From Actinopolyspora alba (lineage in GTDB: Bacteria; Actinomycetota; Actinomycetes; Mycobacteriales; Pseudonocardiaceae), in NCBI RefSeq assembly GCF_900112765.1, contig NZ_FOMZ01000009.1, positions 175,386-239,385 on the forward strand: a stretch of DNA of 64,000 bases. Reading direction: 5' to 3'. Of this stretch, positions 28,401 to 36,755 are shown piece after piece (position 1 is the first letter of the stretch; every line of letters begins with the position of its first letter). Made by a program: the position numbers and the translations under genes. Below the pieces are notes generated by a model. The model was not told the DNA's origin and ran no database searches. It saw only the letters and a list, made by a program, of their open reading frames with translations.

Positions 28401-30576
28401 GCTGCGGGTCGGCGAAACGCACGACCTCGCGCAGGTGCAGCGCCCCGTTGGTGTGGGCGAACCAGCGCACCGCCCCACCGGCCTCGACGGCCGCGAGCTG
28501 TTTGTCGTCACCGACCAGCCGCACGTCGGCGCCACGGTTGAGGGCGTAGCGCACCACGTCGTGCAGCGTGTGCGTGCCGGACATGGCGGCCTCGTCGATG
28601 ACGAGTACGTCACCACGGGTGAACGGAAACACCGTCTCGGCCGTGCCGAGCCGCAGCGCCGTGGTGACCTGATGCAACGTGTGCGGGCGTGCCTGCAGGG
28701 ACCGACCCAGTTCCTGAGCCGCCCGGGCCGAGGGGCCGAACGCGTACACTTCGCCGGCCTCGGCCCGCCACGCGTCGGCGAAGACCCGCATGGTGGTGGT
28801 TTTGCCCGCACCGGCCGGGGCATACAGCAGCTGCACTCGACGTCCGGAGGTGGCGAACCCGCTCACTGCGCGCTGCTGCCCGGCATTGAGCCGCGCGCGG
28901 TCGAGCGCGCGCCGCACCGTCCCGTCGCTGAGGCGCACCCCGTCACCCCGTCGTCCCCATGCGGCCAACGCCGACTCCTCGCGCAGCGTGCGGTGGGTGG
29001 TCAACCGCTGCGCGTTGTGCTCGGTGAACACGCTCTCGCCGCTGGCCCGGCGCAGCTCGGACGGTTCCTCGACTGCGGGCGGGGGCTGCAGCGAAACCGT
29101 GTCGGGATCCGCCAGGACCGCCTCGACCACCCTGTCCACGAGCTGCTCGCGGCTGCCGTCTTCCACCCGCAGATGCGCACTCTGCCGATGCGCCTCGGCC
29201 TCCAGATTCCACCGATTGAAATGGCTGTAGTGGTCGGAGACCACCGCCAGCGTGCCCTGAGCCAGCTCGGCGACATCGACCTCGTCGGGCTCGCGTCCTG
29301 GGGTGGTGAACACCCGTGTGCCGAGCTGTTCGAGCTCGGCGGCATCGAGCATCTCGCGGGCCTGCCTCTGCCACCGGTGTAGATGCTGAGCCAGGGTGTG
29401 TGGTTCCTGCTTGGGATCGCGCGTGCCGTACTGCGCGCGGCGGCTGATCTCGAGCATGTCGGTCGGGCCGGGTTCGCGGCCGTGTTCGCGACGGAAGTCG
29501 ACGATGCGCGTTGCACGATTGGCCTCCACATCAGAGGCCCGCTGGGAAAACCCGGTCAGCAGCTCAGTGGGCACCCCGTCGAGCTCCCACACCGGGCGTT
29601 TCAGATCGATCCCGCCCTGGGGACGTTCACTCCAACTCGCCCCGTGTTCGCGGAACAGGTCCCGCAGCCGCGAGTTGTAGTACTCGCTGGTGGTCACCGA
29701 CGCGGCCAGCACACTGCGCCCGTCCAAGCTGGTCCATTTTCCGTCCGGGCCCTGCACTTTGGCACTGATCGGCACGTGGGTGTGCAGATGCGGATCCCCG
29801 GCACGCGAATCCCAGTGCTCGAACAGCGCGGCGGTAATGCCGCGCACATCGTGCTGGGCGTAGCCGCCGTCTCCTTTACGGGTGAACGCGGCGTTGTTCT
29901 CGAACCAGGTCAGCGTGTCGCGTACCGCTTGGCGGTGCAGCCCGGCGATGTGCTCACGGGTGTCTTCGTCGGAGAGTGCCCAGGCCACGCTGACGCTCTT
30001 GGGTGGGGCGAACACGAGCTCGTAGCCGGCTGTGGCGTCTTTCTGCTGCCGGTTCTGCTCGGCCAACCACCGGCGCAGCTGCTCCTCACTCGGCTGTGCT
30101 CCGCCGTGGGCCTCGGCGTAGGCCTCGGACTGCACCTGGTGCCGAATCCGCGCGCGAGTGTCCGCATCGATCGCCGCCCCAGCAGGCCGACCGTGCTCCT
30201 CGTTGTACGCCCGGTAGGCCTCGGCGACCTTACGGCGCAGCTCGTCGGCACCACTGTGCTGCCGGAACCGGTAGCCCAACTTGGTTTCGGCCAGCGCATC
30301 GTCCTTCGACGCACCATCGGCGATTTTCTCCGCCTCGATGCGGTCGGCATCCGGATGTCGCCCCTCGCCGAACAACGCATTCATCTGCGCCGCGGTCACC
30401 TCGCCGGAGACTCCCAGCGCGGCCGTGCCGGAACCGAACCACTCACCGGCTGGGTATCCGTGGGCGGCGTAGTAGTCGAACAACGCTTCGCCGGGTTCGA
30501 GGTCGCGATCGCCGCACGCGACGCTGCCGGTCAGGTACTCGTGCCCGCTGGGCGAGAGCTTGCGCACCGCGATCAC
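25483..30576 (-). CDS. MobF-family relaxase-helicase (TraA/TrwC-like), giant
   Basis: The protein is about 1,697 residues. The likely start is GTG 30576, with GGTGGGG upstream; an in-frame start at 30588 adds four residues. The N-terminal relaxase has the nicking Tyr in GHEYLTG, FGSGTAALG, and the three-His metal motif in HWDSRAGDPHLHTHV (about 260-275). Superfamily I helicase follows: APAGAGKTTTMR (about 590), VLVIDEAAMSG, LVGDDKQLAAVEAGG, and NRSQGMSV. A long C-terminal region contains a tandem duplication of ~270 residues and an acidic tail. It nicks the transfer origin and unwinds the transferred strand. It is read opposite to the channel operon. Confidence 0.9.
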   Translation of the reverse strand: MIAVRKLSPSGHEYLTGSVACGDRDLEPGEALFDYYAAHGYPAGEWFGSGTAALGVSGEVTAAQMNALFGEGRHPDADRIEAEKIADGASKDDALAETKLGYRFRQHSGADELRRKVAEAYRAYNEEHGRPAGAAIDADTRARIRHQVQSEAYAEAHGGAQPSEEQLRRWLAEQNRQQKDATAGYELVFAPPKSVSVAWALSDEDTREHIAGLHRQAVRDTLTWFENNAAFTRKGDGGYAQHDVRGITAALFEHWDSRAGDPHLHTHVPISAKVQGPDGKWTSLDGRSVLAASVTTSEYYNSRLRDLFREHGASWSERPQGGIDLKRPVWELDGVPTELLTGFSQRASDVEANRATRIVDFRREHGREPGPTDMLEISRRAQYGTRDPKQEPHTLAQHLHRWQRQAREMLDAAELEQLGTRVFTTPGREPDEVDVAELAQGTLAVVSDHYSHFNRWNLEAEAHRQSAHLRVEDGSREQLVDRVVEAVLADPDTVSLQPPPAVEEPSELRRASGESVFTEHNAQRLTTHRTLREESALAAWGRRGDGVRLSDGTVRRALDRARLNAGQQRAVSGFATSGRRVQLLYAPAGAGKTTTMRVFADAWRAEAGEVYAFGPSARAAQELGRSLQARPHTLHQVTTALRLGTAETVFPFTRGDVLVIDEAAMSGTHTLHDVVRYALNRGADVRLVGDDKQLAAVEAGGAVRWFAHTNGALHLREVVRFADPQQAAASVKLHSGDPSGLDYYVEQNWVREGSRETMREAAHHAWRGDLDTGRPSLLIVPATDDVTALNRQARELRLQRGDVDDARAVRLHDGTAASAGDLVVTRRNDRLKTLFGGKDFVKNGDTWQVRTVRESGALKVHHQASGGTVLLPAEYVVEHVELAYAATVNRSQGMSVTGGTSHSLVPQGLSREQLYTQITRAEHDNRLYVETTQHTIDSHQETPPDRTARGVLEAALQRSSAETSATEELRAALHTTESLRTLVTQHDHVAHLGTDKRIEAVLNEHVPQLLELQATPALQQTARTACDLGWQPEHLIPAVLDQGPLDAADDPAALLRWRLEQRLLYEQPPPRGLEPTNTQIPHWRELIATYVPTADIEDPSWMPVWRQAAAATADGLDADAALDTAAFQLAHRPTHDPLPAPDYAASVLTTALDEQRADKAGHHPALPWLARPDFPTLTEELTNYTRQLNTAIEHRHHELREQIIAYPPRWTTALGPRPDDPVAAEHWDELVGMAAAYRETYSITTRDPAQPLGPEPESQGPRARAWRALIDQWHPVGSRTPSESAHDTAELDPIERIRAEFDADELFNAVAETDTVSTTPRTEDSLAVLSERHHHLTNALFDTAGQHALVEHAPTTLEQPAEPALRAVLRRAQRDGWDADRLVDTTTAQGDLDVVADPAAVLARRIESHIGDRLPPARMTEPDEEQVRRWQTVTAHTNPDLTVTDPVWQLVWRHAAAGAADGLDADTAVSTVAEQLTYRADGDPTEAHRYAVQLVVDQLDEQREQNATDVPVLPWLAAPHHTVRAADSDLADQLAQVTEAAHARLAELREQVAVEPPDWTSGLGPRPEEPTAAEKWDELAGLAAAYRETYNIPSTDPETPLGPEPGGQSAKAEAWRVITETWRQSMSFPNDNGHQDDTLARLEALRDAVLNNSEASHDEQRTWRADDRDDENSDEHYRYDDDDELNEDNELQSGLGL
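25690..27625 (-). repeat. Two ~270-residue tandem repeats inside the relaxase C-terminus
   Basis: Both copies share LGPRP-(E/D)-(E/D)P, AA-E-WDEL-G-AAAYRETY, PLGPEP, a WMPVW/WQLVW-R-AAA motif and a DGLDAD block in the same order. Copy A spans roughly 26745-27625 and copy B roughly 25690-26595. Confidence 0.7.
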
Positions 30577-30864
30577 GACACACCCCACCAGTCGAGCTGT
30601 CCACGTCAGCTGTCTTCGTCACGTTAAGCCGCCGCAGCCGTTACCCCGGCCGCACCTGTCGCGATTCAGAACCGGGTTCGGAGGGAAATGCAAGAGGTGC
30701 TGTCCGGCTGGCCGGAGGTACCGGGAGGTCCGGAGGGGCCGGGTCGGTATGTCGGGCGCGCAGGCTGGGCAGGTCCGGGGCGGGGCCCGGTACAGGCGGG
30801 GAAGTGGGCGAGCGGGGGTGCGATGCGGGATCGGTTGTGCGGTGGGGCGGGTGGGCATGACAAA

Positions 30865-30893
30865 CGGTCCCCCGGTCGGTGACCGGGGGACCG
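30865..30893 (-). terminator. Strong hairpin after the 30914 gene
   Basis: CGGTCCCCCGGTC with a 3-nt loop and GACCGGGGGACCG, a perfect 13-bp stem 20 bp past the stop of the leftward gene. Confidence 0.65.
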
Positions 30894-30913
30894 TGGCGGC
30901 GGGTGCGGGGTGG

Positions 30914-31939
30914 TTAGACGGTGGCAGCGGTGAGCTGCTCGGCGTCGGTGCGGCAGGCTCGGCACTCGCCATCGTCGGTGTTCACGCGGGCCAGATCACG
31001 CGGGTTGCGGCGGGTGCCGCATTGCTCGCACGGGGTGAGCTCGCTCGGCGCGGCGGCCTGCTCGGTGGGCAGGTTGGTCGTGACCCATTGTGCGATCGTG
31101 TCGCGGTCGGCCTGGTTGGCCTGCTGCCACAGCGTACGCAGATGCTTTGTCGGGTACGGGTAGTACTCGGCGAGGTAGGCGCACCTCGCCTCGATCATCT
31201 GGGTGTGGCTGGCCGTGGCGGACACGTCCAGTCCGGGGCGGCCGACGTCGCGGCACTCTTCGCACAGTCCGTCACCGACACGAATGTCAGCGTGGCTCGT
31301 GATGAGCTGACATCCCAGCGCGATACAGCATTGACCGTCCCGCGCTGGGGTGGCGCGGGGATCGCGACGTTCGGTGTCGCGGGCGTCGGGGTAGACGGCC
31401 ATGTCTTCGTAATTGATGGCGTAGCCGTCGGGCTGGGCGCCTCGTGCGGGGGCGTCGTCAACTCCGGCGCGGGCGTCGAGGTAGTCGTGGGTGGTGGCGG
31501 CTTCCTCGCGCATGACACGGCGAGCACGGGCGCGGTTCTGGGGCGGGGTGCTGCGGCGTTGCGGGTCGGTGGTGGTGCGCACCGTGCCACCGGTGCGGCG
31601 TTGGGCGCGGGCGCCTTCGATGGCTCGGCGGTCCCACCGGGGGGAACGGTCGGGCTGCGGCTCGGTCTGTTTGCGGTGCTCTTCGGGAGTCGGGGCGCAT
31701 GCTTCGATGACAGCGCGGGTACGTTCGTCGGCCTGTCGCCAGTAGGCGCGCAACCGTGTCAGCGCGGTGCGGGGGTAGTGGGCCAGGATGCGGGCGCACT
31801 CGGTCAGGGCGGCGCGTTCGTCCTGCTCGGCGCTGCTCATGGTCTCGGACCACTGGCGGCGCGCGTCACGCACGTTGCCCGTGCGCAGCAAAGCGGCGAC
31901 GGCGGACACAGAGTCGGAAATCGTGCCAGACTGTGGCAT
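30914..31939 (-). CDS. Hypothetical protein with C-terminal zinc-finger-like Cys clusters
   Basis: The 341-residue protein is basic and Gln/Arg-rich in its first half (coiled coil likely). The second half has CCIALGCQLI, LCEECRDVG, then TPCEQCGTRRN and GECRACRTD, which suggests two Cys4 sites. I do not recognise a family. It is read leftward, upstream of the relaxase gene, and has its own promoter (32000-32041) and terminator. A DNA-binding accessory role in transfer is conceivable from position only. Confidence 0.6.
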   Translation of the reverse strand: MPQSGTISDSVSAVAALLRTGNVRDARRQWSETMSSAEQDERAALTECARILAHYPRTALTRLRAYWRQADERTRAVIEACAPTPEEHRKQTEPQPDRSPRWDRRAIEGARAQRRTGGTVRTTTDPQRRSTPPQNRARARRVMREEAATTHDYLDARAGVDDAPARGAQPDGYAINYEDMAVYPDARDTERRDPRATPARDGQCCIALGCQLITSHADIRVGDGLCEECRDVGRPGLDVSATASHTQMIEARCAYLAEYYPYPTKHLRTLWQQANQADRDTIAQWVTTNLPTEQAAAPSELTPCEQCGTRRNPRDLARVNTDDGECRACRTDAEQLTAATV

Positions 31940-31999
31940 GAAAGAAAATCCTTCGGTAGTGGTTTAGCGTGATCGCCGGGCTTGGCGTTCCCGGCTTTC

Positions 32000-32041
32000 C
32001 TTGCAATTCCTAGTGTAGCTCCTTTTTGGAATAATTGCAAG
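32000..32041 (-). promoter_or_regulatory. Promoter of the 30914 gene inside a 9-bp inverted repeat
   Basis: CTTGCAATT (32000-32008) faces AATTGCAAG (32033-32041). On the minus strand TTGCAA is followed after 17 bp by TACACT (32017-32012), a near-consensus pair, about 70 nt before the ATG at 31939. Confidence 0.6.
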
Positions 32042-32852
32042 TTGTGGGAGGTATCTCGCCCTTCGTTTTTGGCGATTGTTCGATCATGGGCAAGTAGCCA
32101 TTGCGCTGCTGTTTCTGTAGTGAAAAAGAAAATAAACTCGCCACGGTAAAGCGAGAGAAATCGTGCCTGCGCGTTCTTTCCTCGTCCCTTCGTGTAGGCC
32201 CCCTTCGTCGTGCGGGGTTGTCGGGTCAAGGGCGGGCCCCGCAATTTTTTTCTGAGCGTGTCTGCACCAATGTCGGTGTCGGGAGCGAAAAAAATTGTGG
32301 GTACCTTGACGCGACGTTCCCGCACGCCACGACAATTCGGCCCCGAAGGGTCGAGGAAACAACGCGCAGCCTCTGCCTGCTACGGCGCCCCATCCTCCTC
32401 AGGGAGCTTGACGTCGGGCGAAGCCCGACCTTGATGGGTCTGGGGCAGGGACGGGCGCCCTGCGGGACGAACAACCCGCTCAGCGGCGAAGCCGCCCTCT
32501 TCACCGGGGGCAGGTGGGACGGCATAACTCACCGTCCGGCTCGAATCCGGTGGATACCGGAGCGCTACACTGGATCACACGCGTCCGGCGGGACAGGCCG
32601 TAGTGGGCCTTGCGTGACGTCGGGCGTTCGTCGACGCGGTCTTGGCGGAGCCATCGTCCGCGGTGGTAAGCCTTCCGGGGCTTCCGCGTCGACGCGGGGT
32701 GTGTCCGGCTGCGGCCGGGCACACCCTCCGCGTCTCCGAGCCCTCGTGTCGGGCTGCCGCGCCAGAAGGTGGCTTCCCGAAGATCGGGCGACCTTGCTTG
32801 CGGTGCTGGCTAGCCTGTCGCTGACGTCGCACCGTTCGGGAGGGGCACGGTC
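32042..32852. other. Hairpin-rich noncoding block, candidate transfer or replication origin
   Basis: No credible gene in 800 bp. It holds GTCGGGC-GAA-GCCCGAC (32413-32429), GCGGC-GAA-GCCGC (32483-32495), and AAGCC-GGCTT (32668-32683). A perfect 14-bp palindrome CCGCGTCGACGCGG (32684-32697) follows. A long stem runs from GACGCGG to CCGCGTC (32691-32734), enclosing GGTGTGTCCGGC / GCCGGGCACACC. The left 250 bp are AT-richer. Position between the relaxase side and a coiled-coil gene fits an oriT, but no nic site can be named. Confidence 0.45.
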
Positions 32853-33455
32853 ATGACCGAATCCAGCACAGGCAAAGCTCGTCGTCGCTCCAGCAGAGTC
32901 AGCCAGCAGCTGGAGCGGGCCCGGCAGCGCAACGCGGAACAACTCGCCGAACAGCGCGCGAGGGAACAGCGGGTGGAGGCCGCGCTGCGGCAGTACGTCG
33001 AGGCAGGCGAAACGATCGCGGCCGAACACGCCCGTTGCGAGGAGAAGGTCGCCGTCTACCAACGCAAGATCGACAAACTGCGCGCCGATTCTCAGGAGAA
33101 GGTCGCCGACCAGCACACTAGGCAGGCCCAGGCGGCGCTATCTCTCCACGAGGGTGGTGGCCGCACGGTGGAGCAGGTGGCCGAGCTGCTCGAACTCGAC
33201 TCGGAGAAACAGGCCCGACGACTGATCGCCACTGGCCGGGAGGCCGTCGCCCCGACTACGGACACCGAGTCGCTACCCGACGACGGCCAGCGGGAAGGGG
33301 GCCCGCTCCGGCAGGAAACCCCGTCCGCCAACGCGACGTCAGCGGACGGCTCGGGGGAACAGGTGGAGCCAGTCGGGGATGTTGGTCAGCAGCACGGTGC
33401 ACAGACCGGCCTCGTCCCAGTTCCTACCGCGCATGACGACGGACAGGGTACGTAA
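32853..33455 (+). CDS. Charged coiled-coil protein beside the hairpin block
   Basis: The 200-residue protein starts at ATG after GGGAGGGGCACGGTC. Residues 10-110 are a long charged coiled coil (QLERARQRNAEQLAEQRAREQRV in part), then a short HTH-like stretch (TVEQVAELLELDSEKQARRLI) and a disordered tail. It could be a relaxosome accessory or DNA-binding protein. No family is recognised. Confidence 0.6.
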   Translation: MTESSTGKARRRSSRVSQQLERARQRNAEQLAEQRAREQRVEAALRQYVEAGETIAAEHARCEEKVAVYQRKIDKLRADSQEKVADQHTRQAQAALSLHEGGGRTVEQVAELLELDSEKQARRLIATGREAVAPTTDTESLPDDGQREGGPLRQETPSANATSADGSGEQVEPVGDVGQQHGAQTGLVPVPTAHDDGQGT

Positions 33456-33494
33456 CCGTTCGATACGTTCGTGCCGGCCCGGTCCAATTGCCTG

Positions 33495-34055
33495 TCAGCT
33501 CCACCGTCTCGATCCACCGCGATATTGAGGTCCATGCGAGTGTCGCCGAACGAAGCGTCCGTACCGGAGCGCTTGACCTGGGGCGACTTCCCGGCGGAAG
33601 CCGCGCTGCCACAGCATCACGGTCGTGAGCCCGCCGATGGCGATGATCGGGAAGACTACCGCGTTGCTCGTCTCTCCTTGGCCGACAGCGGTGGCCAGCG
33701 GTAGGGCGAGCAGACCGGCGGCGGTGAAGAACAGCCAACGGCGGGGTGTCGCAGGGAGGAACCAGCGGCGGGTCAGCCATGCGACGACGGCTCCGAGGGG
33801 CATTCCGAACACGGCGAGTATGGGCACACCGGCCAACCATTCGGTGCCGTCGGCGAAGGCGCGGCCGGTGACGATCCCGACCAGCCCCGCGATAGCCAGA
33901 CCGAGAAACACCCCGAATCCGGCGGCTCCGCACAGCCGGAGGAACACCACGTGCGGGTGGACCCTCGTGGTCGAGGAGGCTATGCCACCACGGCGGCGTT
34001 GTCGGCCCCTGTTGCTTCGATACCGTCCGGCCGGAAGCTGGCCTCGCTGTTTCAT
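33495..34055 (-). CDS. Small membrane protein, four helices
   Basis: The 186-residue protein has a basic N-terminus, then hydrophobic segments at about 37-62, 70-92, 103-122 and 130-145, and a basic tail. No recognisable family. The ATG overlaps the stop of the small frame upstream by 4 bp. Confidence 0.5.
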   Translation of the reverse strand: MKQRGQLPAGRYRSNRGRQRRRGGIASSTTRVHPHVVFLRLCGAAGFGVFLGLAIAGLVGIVTGRAFADGTEWLAGVPILAVFGMPLGAVVAWLTRRWFLPATPRRWLFFTAAGLLALPLATAVGQGETSNAVVFPIIAIGGLTTVMLWQRGFRREVAPGQALRYGRFVRRHSHGPQYRGGSRRWS

Positions 34056-34315
34056 GCCGATGCGGTGACCTCCACGCTCTCCCGGCAGGGTCGGTGGTGA
34101 GCACGGTAGGCGGCGGTCCGGGGAGTCCGTGGTGGGATCGTCCCGGAGCCGCCGCCGGGCGGCGGGTGCCGCGTCCCATCGGTCGTCGGGACGTGCACCT
34201 GCGTCCCCTTCCCGGCAGTGGGGGACCCGCCTCGGTATCCGTACTTCAGAGAGTCCCCAGACACGCTCTCGATCGTCAGGCCTGCGTTCAGGCGGTGAAG
34301 GGGTTCGTGCCCCAC
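34052..34315 (-). CDS. Possible small hypothetical protein
   Basis: The frame is open for 87 residues, overlaps the DUF4192-like gene stop by 28 bp and couples to the membrane-protein gene by ATGA. Composition is low-complexity and Pro/Arg-rich, so it may be noncoding. Kept because of the coupling. Confidence 0.3.
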   Translation of the reverse strand: MGHEPLHRLNAGLTIESVSGDSLKYGYRGGSPTAGKGTQVHVPTTDGTRHPPPGGGSGTIPPRTPRTAAYRAHHRPCRESVEVTASA

Positions 34316-35319
34316 CCGAGCTCCTCGAGGATGCCGTGGGCCGCGTCGTTGACGAGTGTGATCAGTTCAGCGGGTGGGATGCCTTGATCGAGAGCCTGGT
34401 GGAGCAGGGCGCCCAACCGGTGGTCGGGCTGGGACTGTTCGAGGTTTTCCAACACGACCCTGGCCAGGGGGCCATCGCCACACAGGTAGGCATGGACAGC
34501 CAACAAGGAGGCGACTTCGCCTCTCTCCGGGATGGGGGCTTTGCGGATCAGCGTTCGCCAGAGTTCGTCGGCGGCCTGGCTCCAGTCACCGAGTGCCGCA
34601 CTCAAGGCGAGGTCGCGAACGCTGGTGTCGGCGACCGCGATCAGCACACGCAGCAGCTGTTCCTCGGACAGCGACTTGCCGTCGGCGGTGGCTTGAAGCG
34701 CTTCCCGGACGGTGTGGATGCGGTGGGGCAGTGTCTCGGACGGAGCGGGGATGGTCTCTGACCGCAGCGCGGCGAGTTTCGCGGACAGCACCTGCTCGGA
34801 ATCCTCAGCGGCGATGAGGGCGTGCAGGTCCTGCCTGCTCGGGCGGGTGGTCGAGCCGCGGACTGCCTGCGCTGCGGCCAGTGGGGATATCGCCGGGTTG
34901 GGAAGTGTGCCGGAGCGGGTGGGGTCGAGATACGACCGCCACGGAGCTCCTTCCCGGATCGCGGGGGCCCACAGCGCGTCGAGCGTGCTGATGCTGGCCT
35001 GGTTGAGCGTGTCGCGGAGCGTGGTAACCAGCTCGGTATGCGGCAAGCCGGGACTGACGCTGTCGGTGATCAGGAGCATGATCACCGCATCGACGGGGTG
35101 TTGCTCGAAAGGCCCTGTGAGCAGATAGTCGGCGAACTCCTGAGCGTACGTCGGGCTGGGGAGATCGACGCGTAGGGTCATTCCCAGCTGCGTTGTGCTT
35201 TCTCGGCGGTGCAGTGTGCTGAGGACCAGCGACTCGGTTGGGTAGAACCCCAGCATGTGGGGAGTCGCTGCTAGCAGTTCAGCGGGGGTGGACAGTGAGA
35301 TGGTGTTGAGCATGTCCAT
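34288..35319 (-). CDS. DUF4192-like protein
   Basis: The protein is about 343 residues from ATG 35319, which has AAGGAG upstream; the frame extends further but without a ribosome site. Its start, STPAELLAATPHMLGFYPTE followed by SLVLSTL, is the hallmark of DUF4192 proteins, common in actinomycetes and on their plasmids. Later parts are helical (ALLHQALDQGIPPAEL). No reaction is known. Confidence 0.75.
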   Translation of the reverse strand: MDMLNTISLSTPAELLAATPHMLGFYPTESLVLSTLHRRESTTQLGMTLRVDLPSPTYAQEFADYLLTGPFEQHPVDAVIMLLITDSVSPGLPHTELVTTLRDTLNQASISTLDALWAPAIREGAPWRSYLDPTRSGTLPNPAISPLAAAQAVRGSTTRPSRQDLHALIAAEDSEQVLSAKLAALRSETIPAPSETLPHRIHTVREALQATADGKSLSEEQLLRVLIAVADTSVRDLALSAALGDWSQAADELWRTLIRKAPIPERGEVASLLAVHAYLCGDGPLARVVLENLEQSQPDHRLGALLHQALDQGIPPAELITLVNDAAHGILEELGWGTNPFTA

Positions 35320-35414
35320 GGCATCTCCTTGCTTCGGATTGTTGAGGCAAGAACCACGCCGGGGAGGTCTCACGGCGTGGGGAGCTGTGTGATCAGCGGA
35401 GTGAGCATGAAAAA

Positions 35415-35440
35415 CCGGGCCCGGTTTGGTCCGGGCCCGG
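35415..35440 (-). terminator. Intrinsic terminator of the 35458 gene
   Basis: CCGGGCCCGG with 6-nt loop and CCGGGCCCGG; on the minus strand it is followed by TTTTT. Confidence 0.75.
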
Positions 35441-35457
35441 CAGGTGGACGTGTGGGG

Positions 35458-35748
35458 TCAGGTCACGTCCAGGCCGCAGCGGCGACAGGCGAGGACGGTG
35501 GCTTCGCCTTCGGTGTGGGAGCCGTACCACTCGTTGGCGAGTGGATCGTCATTGGTGCACCGTTCCGGGGAATCCGGCCACGGTCGGCCTGGCAGCATCA
35601 GTACCGCCCGTCCGGGGTGGACGTACCCACCGGCGTGGTGGGCCGGGGCGTGTCCCCAGCTGGCTCCTTCCGATAGCGGGGGCCGTTCGTAACTGTGCGG
35701 GTACGGGGTGTCGTCAGCGCCCGGTGTCGTCGCCATCAGCATCGTCAT
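35458..35748 (-). CDS. Small hypothetical protein with a C-terminal Cys pair
   Basis: The 96-residue protein starts at ATG after AGGAG. It ends VLACRRCGLDVT, a C-x2-C knuckle, with a further Cys (ERCTNDD) in the middle. Unknown function. Its own terminator follows. Confidence 0.55.
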   Translation of the reverse strand: MTMLMATTPGADDTPYPHSYERPPLSEGASWGHAPAHHAGGYVHPGRAVLMLPGRPWPDSPERCTNDDPLANEWYGSHTEGEATVLACRRCGLDVT

Positions 35749-35794
35749 CGTTCTCCTGGAGTGGGCGAGTGCGTTCTCGGCTGATGTCGCAGGG

Positions 35795-36349
35795 TCAGGA
35801 TCGTGTGGTCACTGCCCTGGGGTGCTCGAGTCGGCAGTGGGCACACGCAGGTCTCGGCGTTGCCGCCTGGGTGGCGTGCCGGGCGACCAGGGAGGTGAAG
35901 TCGCTGCCGCCGGGGTAGGGGGCGAGGTCGAGGGCCAGCCACCCCGGCACGGTTGGGCCGACGATCCGCAGTGCCCAGCAGGCGGCCTGTTCCCAGTACG
36001 GCAACGGCGGCTCGGCATACGGGGCACCGTCGTCCCACGGGAAGAGAATGTCTCCGAGCGCATCACAGAACCACGTCACGAAGCGTTCCCGGTAGTACGC
36101 CGGTGCTGTCGGCGAGCACGCGCGGGTATAGGCAACCCGGGCCAGCTGATCACGAGTGAGGAACTGGCCGGTCGAGATCTGGGTGACCGCGAACACGGTC
36201 TCGGTGGCGAGTATGCCGCGGCAGGATCGGTCGATGAGTTCGAGCGCCTGCAGCGCTCCCACGTTCCGATGGGTTTCCTGCCAGAGCGGGGTGGCGTCGG
36301 GATCGCAGAGGACGTCGTCGAAGCGGGTGATGAACACATGAAGCGACAC
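35795..36349 (-). CDS. Element-specific hypothetical protein, paralogue of the 43961 gene
   Basis: The 184-residue protein starts at GTG 36349 with GGAGG upstream. It shares an ordered set of motifs with the 43961 gene: an opening S-(L/I)-HV-x2-TR, ALEL, ARVAY/VRRAY, RERF(V/L)xWF, P(P/S)xPYW/RPYW, ACWA, and a late Cys-His region ACAHCRLEH. No known domain is recognised. Both lie in the single-gene array of the element. Confidence 0.55.
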   Translation of the reverse strand: MSLHVFITRFDDVLCDPDATPLWQETHRNVGALQALELIDRSCRGILATETVFAVTQISTGQFLTRDQLARVAYTRACSPTAPAYYRERFVTWFCDALGDILFPWDDGAPYAEPPLPYWEQAACWALRIVGPTVPGWLALDLAPYPGGSDFTSLVARHATQAATPRPACAHCRLEHPRAVTTRS

Positions 36350-36383
36350 GGTTTTCCTCCGAGCAGAAGCGGCACGAAAGCAC

Positions 36384-36423
36384 AACGGGCAGACCCGGAC
36401 TTATGGAGCCGGGCCTGCCCGTT
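36384..36423 (-). terminator. Terminator of the original ssb gene
   Basis: AACGGGCAG pairs with CTGCCCGTT and the inner CCCGG with CCGGG. It lies 57 bp past the TGA of the ssb 3' fragment. Confidence 0.65.
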
Positions 36424-36479
36424 AGGAAGGGACACGCGCTCTCCGGGCCTGGAGACTTCCCCGAAGCCCGGGCAGAACG

Positions 36480-36584
36480 TCAGAAGGGGATCTCCTTGTC
36501 CGCTTCTGTATCCGCGGGAACCGAGCCTGCCGCTGTCTCCTCGGGAAAGACGCTGGAGGATCGGGACACCTTGGCCACTCGGGC
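36480..36584 (-). pseudogene. ssb: 3' fragment of ssb cut off by an insertion
   Basis: The minus frame reads ARVAKVSRSS from codon 36584, then an acidic linker and the tail EADKEIPF ending in TGA. That is the classical acidic, Pro-Phe-ending tip of bacterial SSB, which recruits partner proteins. The fragment continues exactly the frame of the ssb N-part (which ends YAT at 40054) if positions 36585-40053 are removed. It has no start of its own. Confidence 0.85.
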
Positions 36585-36755
36585 TATGCCGACTCCCGCG
36601 AGTTCGTTCCGGGGTTGCGGACGCTGTCGGGCCTGGGACAAGGCATGTTGGCTGATCATGGCTTCTATGTGGATTCTTGACGCCACTTCATGAATCCTGA
36701 CGTAACCATGATATTTATGACTAGTGCAGCGTTTTGATGAACTCAGGTGTGGGCG

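Noticed and set aside
28201..29382. Plus-strand frame (393 residues) inside the relaxase
   Set aside because: Antisense to the helicase motifs of the MobF protein.
30688..30882. Plus-strand frame of 64 residues after GGAGG
   Set aside because: Ribosome site is too close to ATG and the Gly/Pro repeats look noncoding.
31837..32325. Minus-strand frame (162 residues) across the hairpin block
   Set aside because: It runs through the promoter at 32000-32041 and the start of the 30914 gene in another frame; low-complexity sequence.
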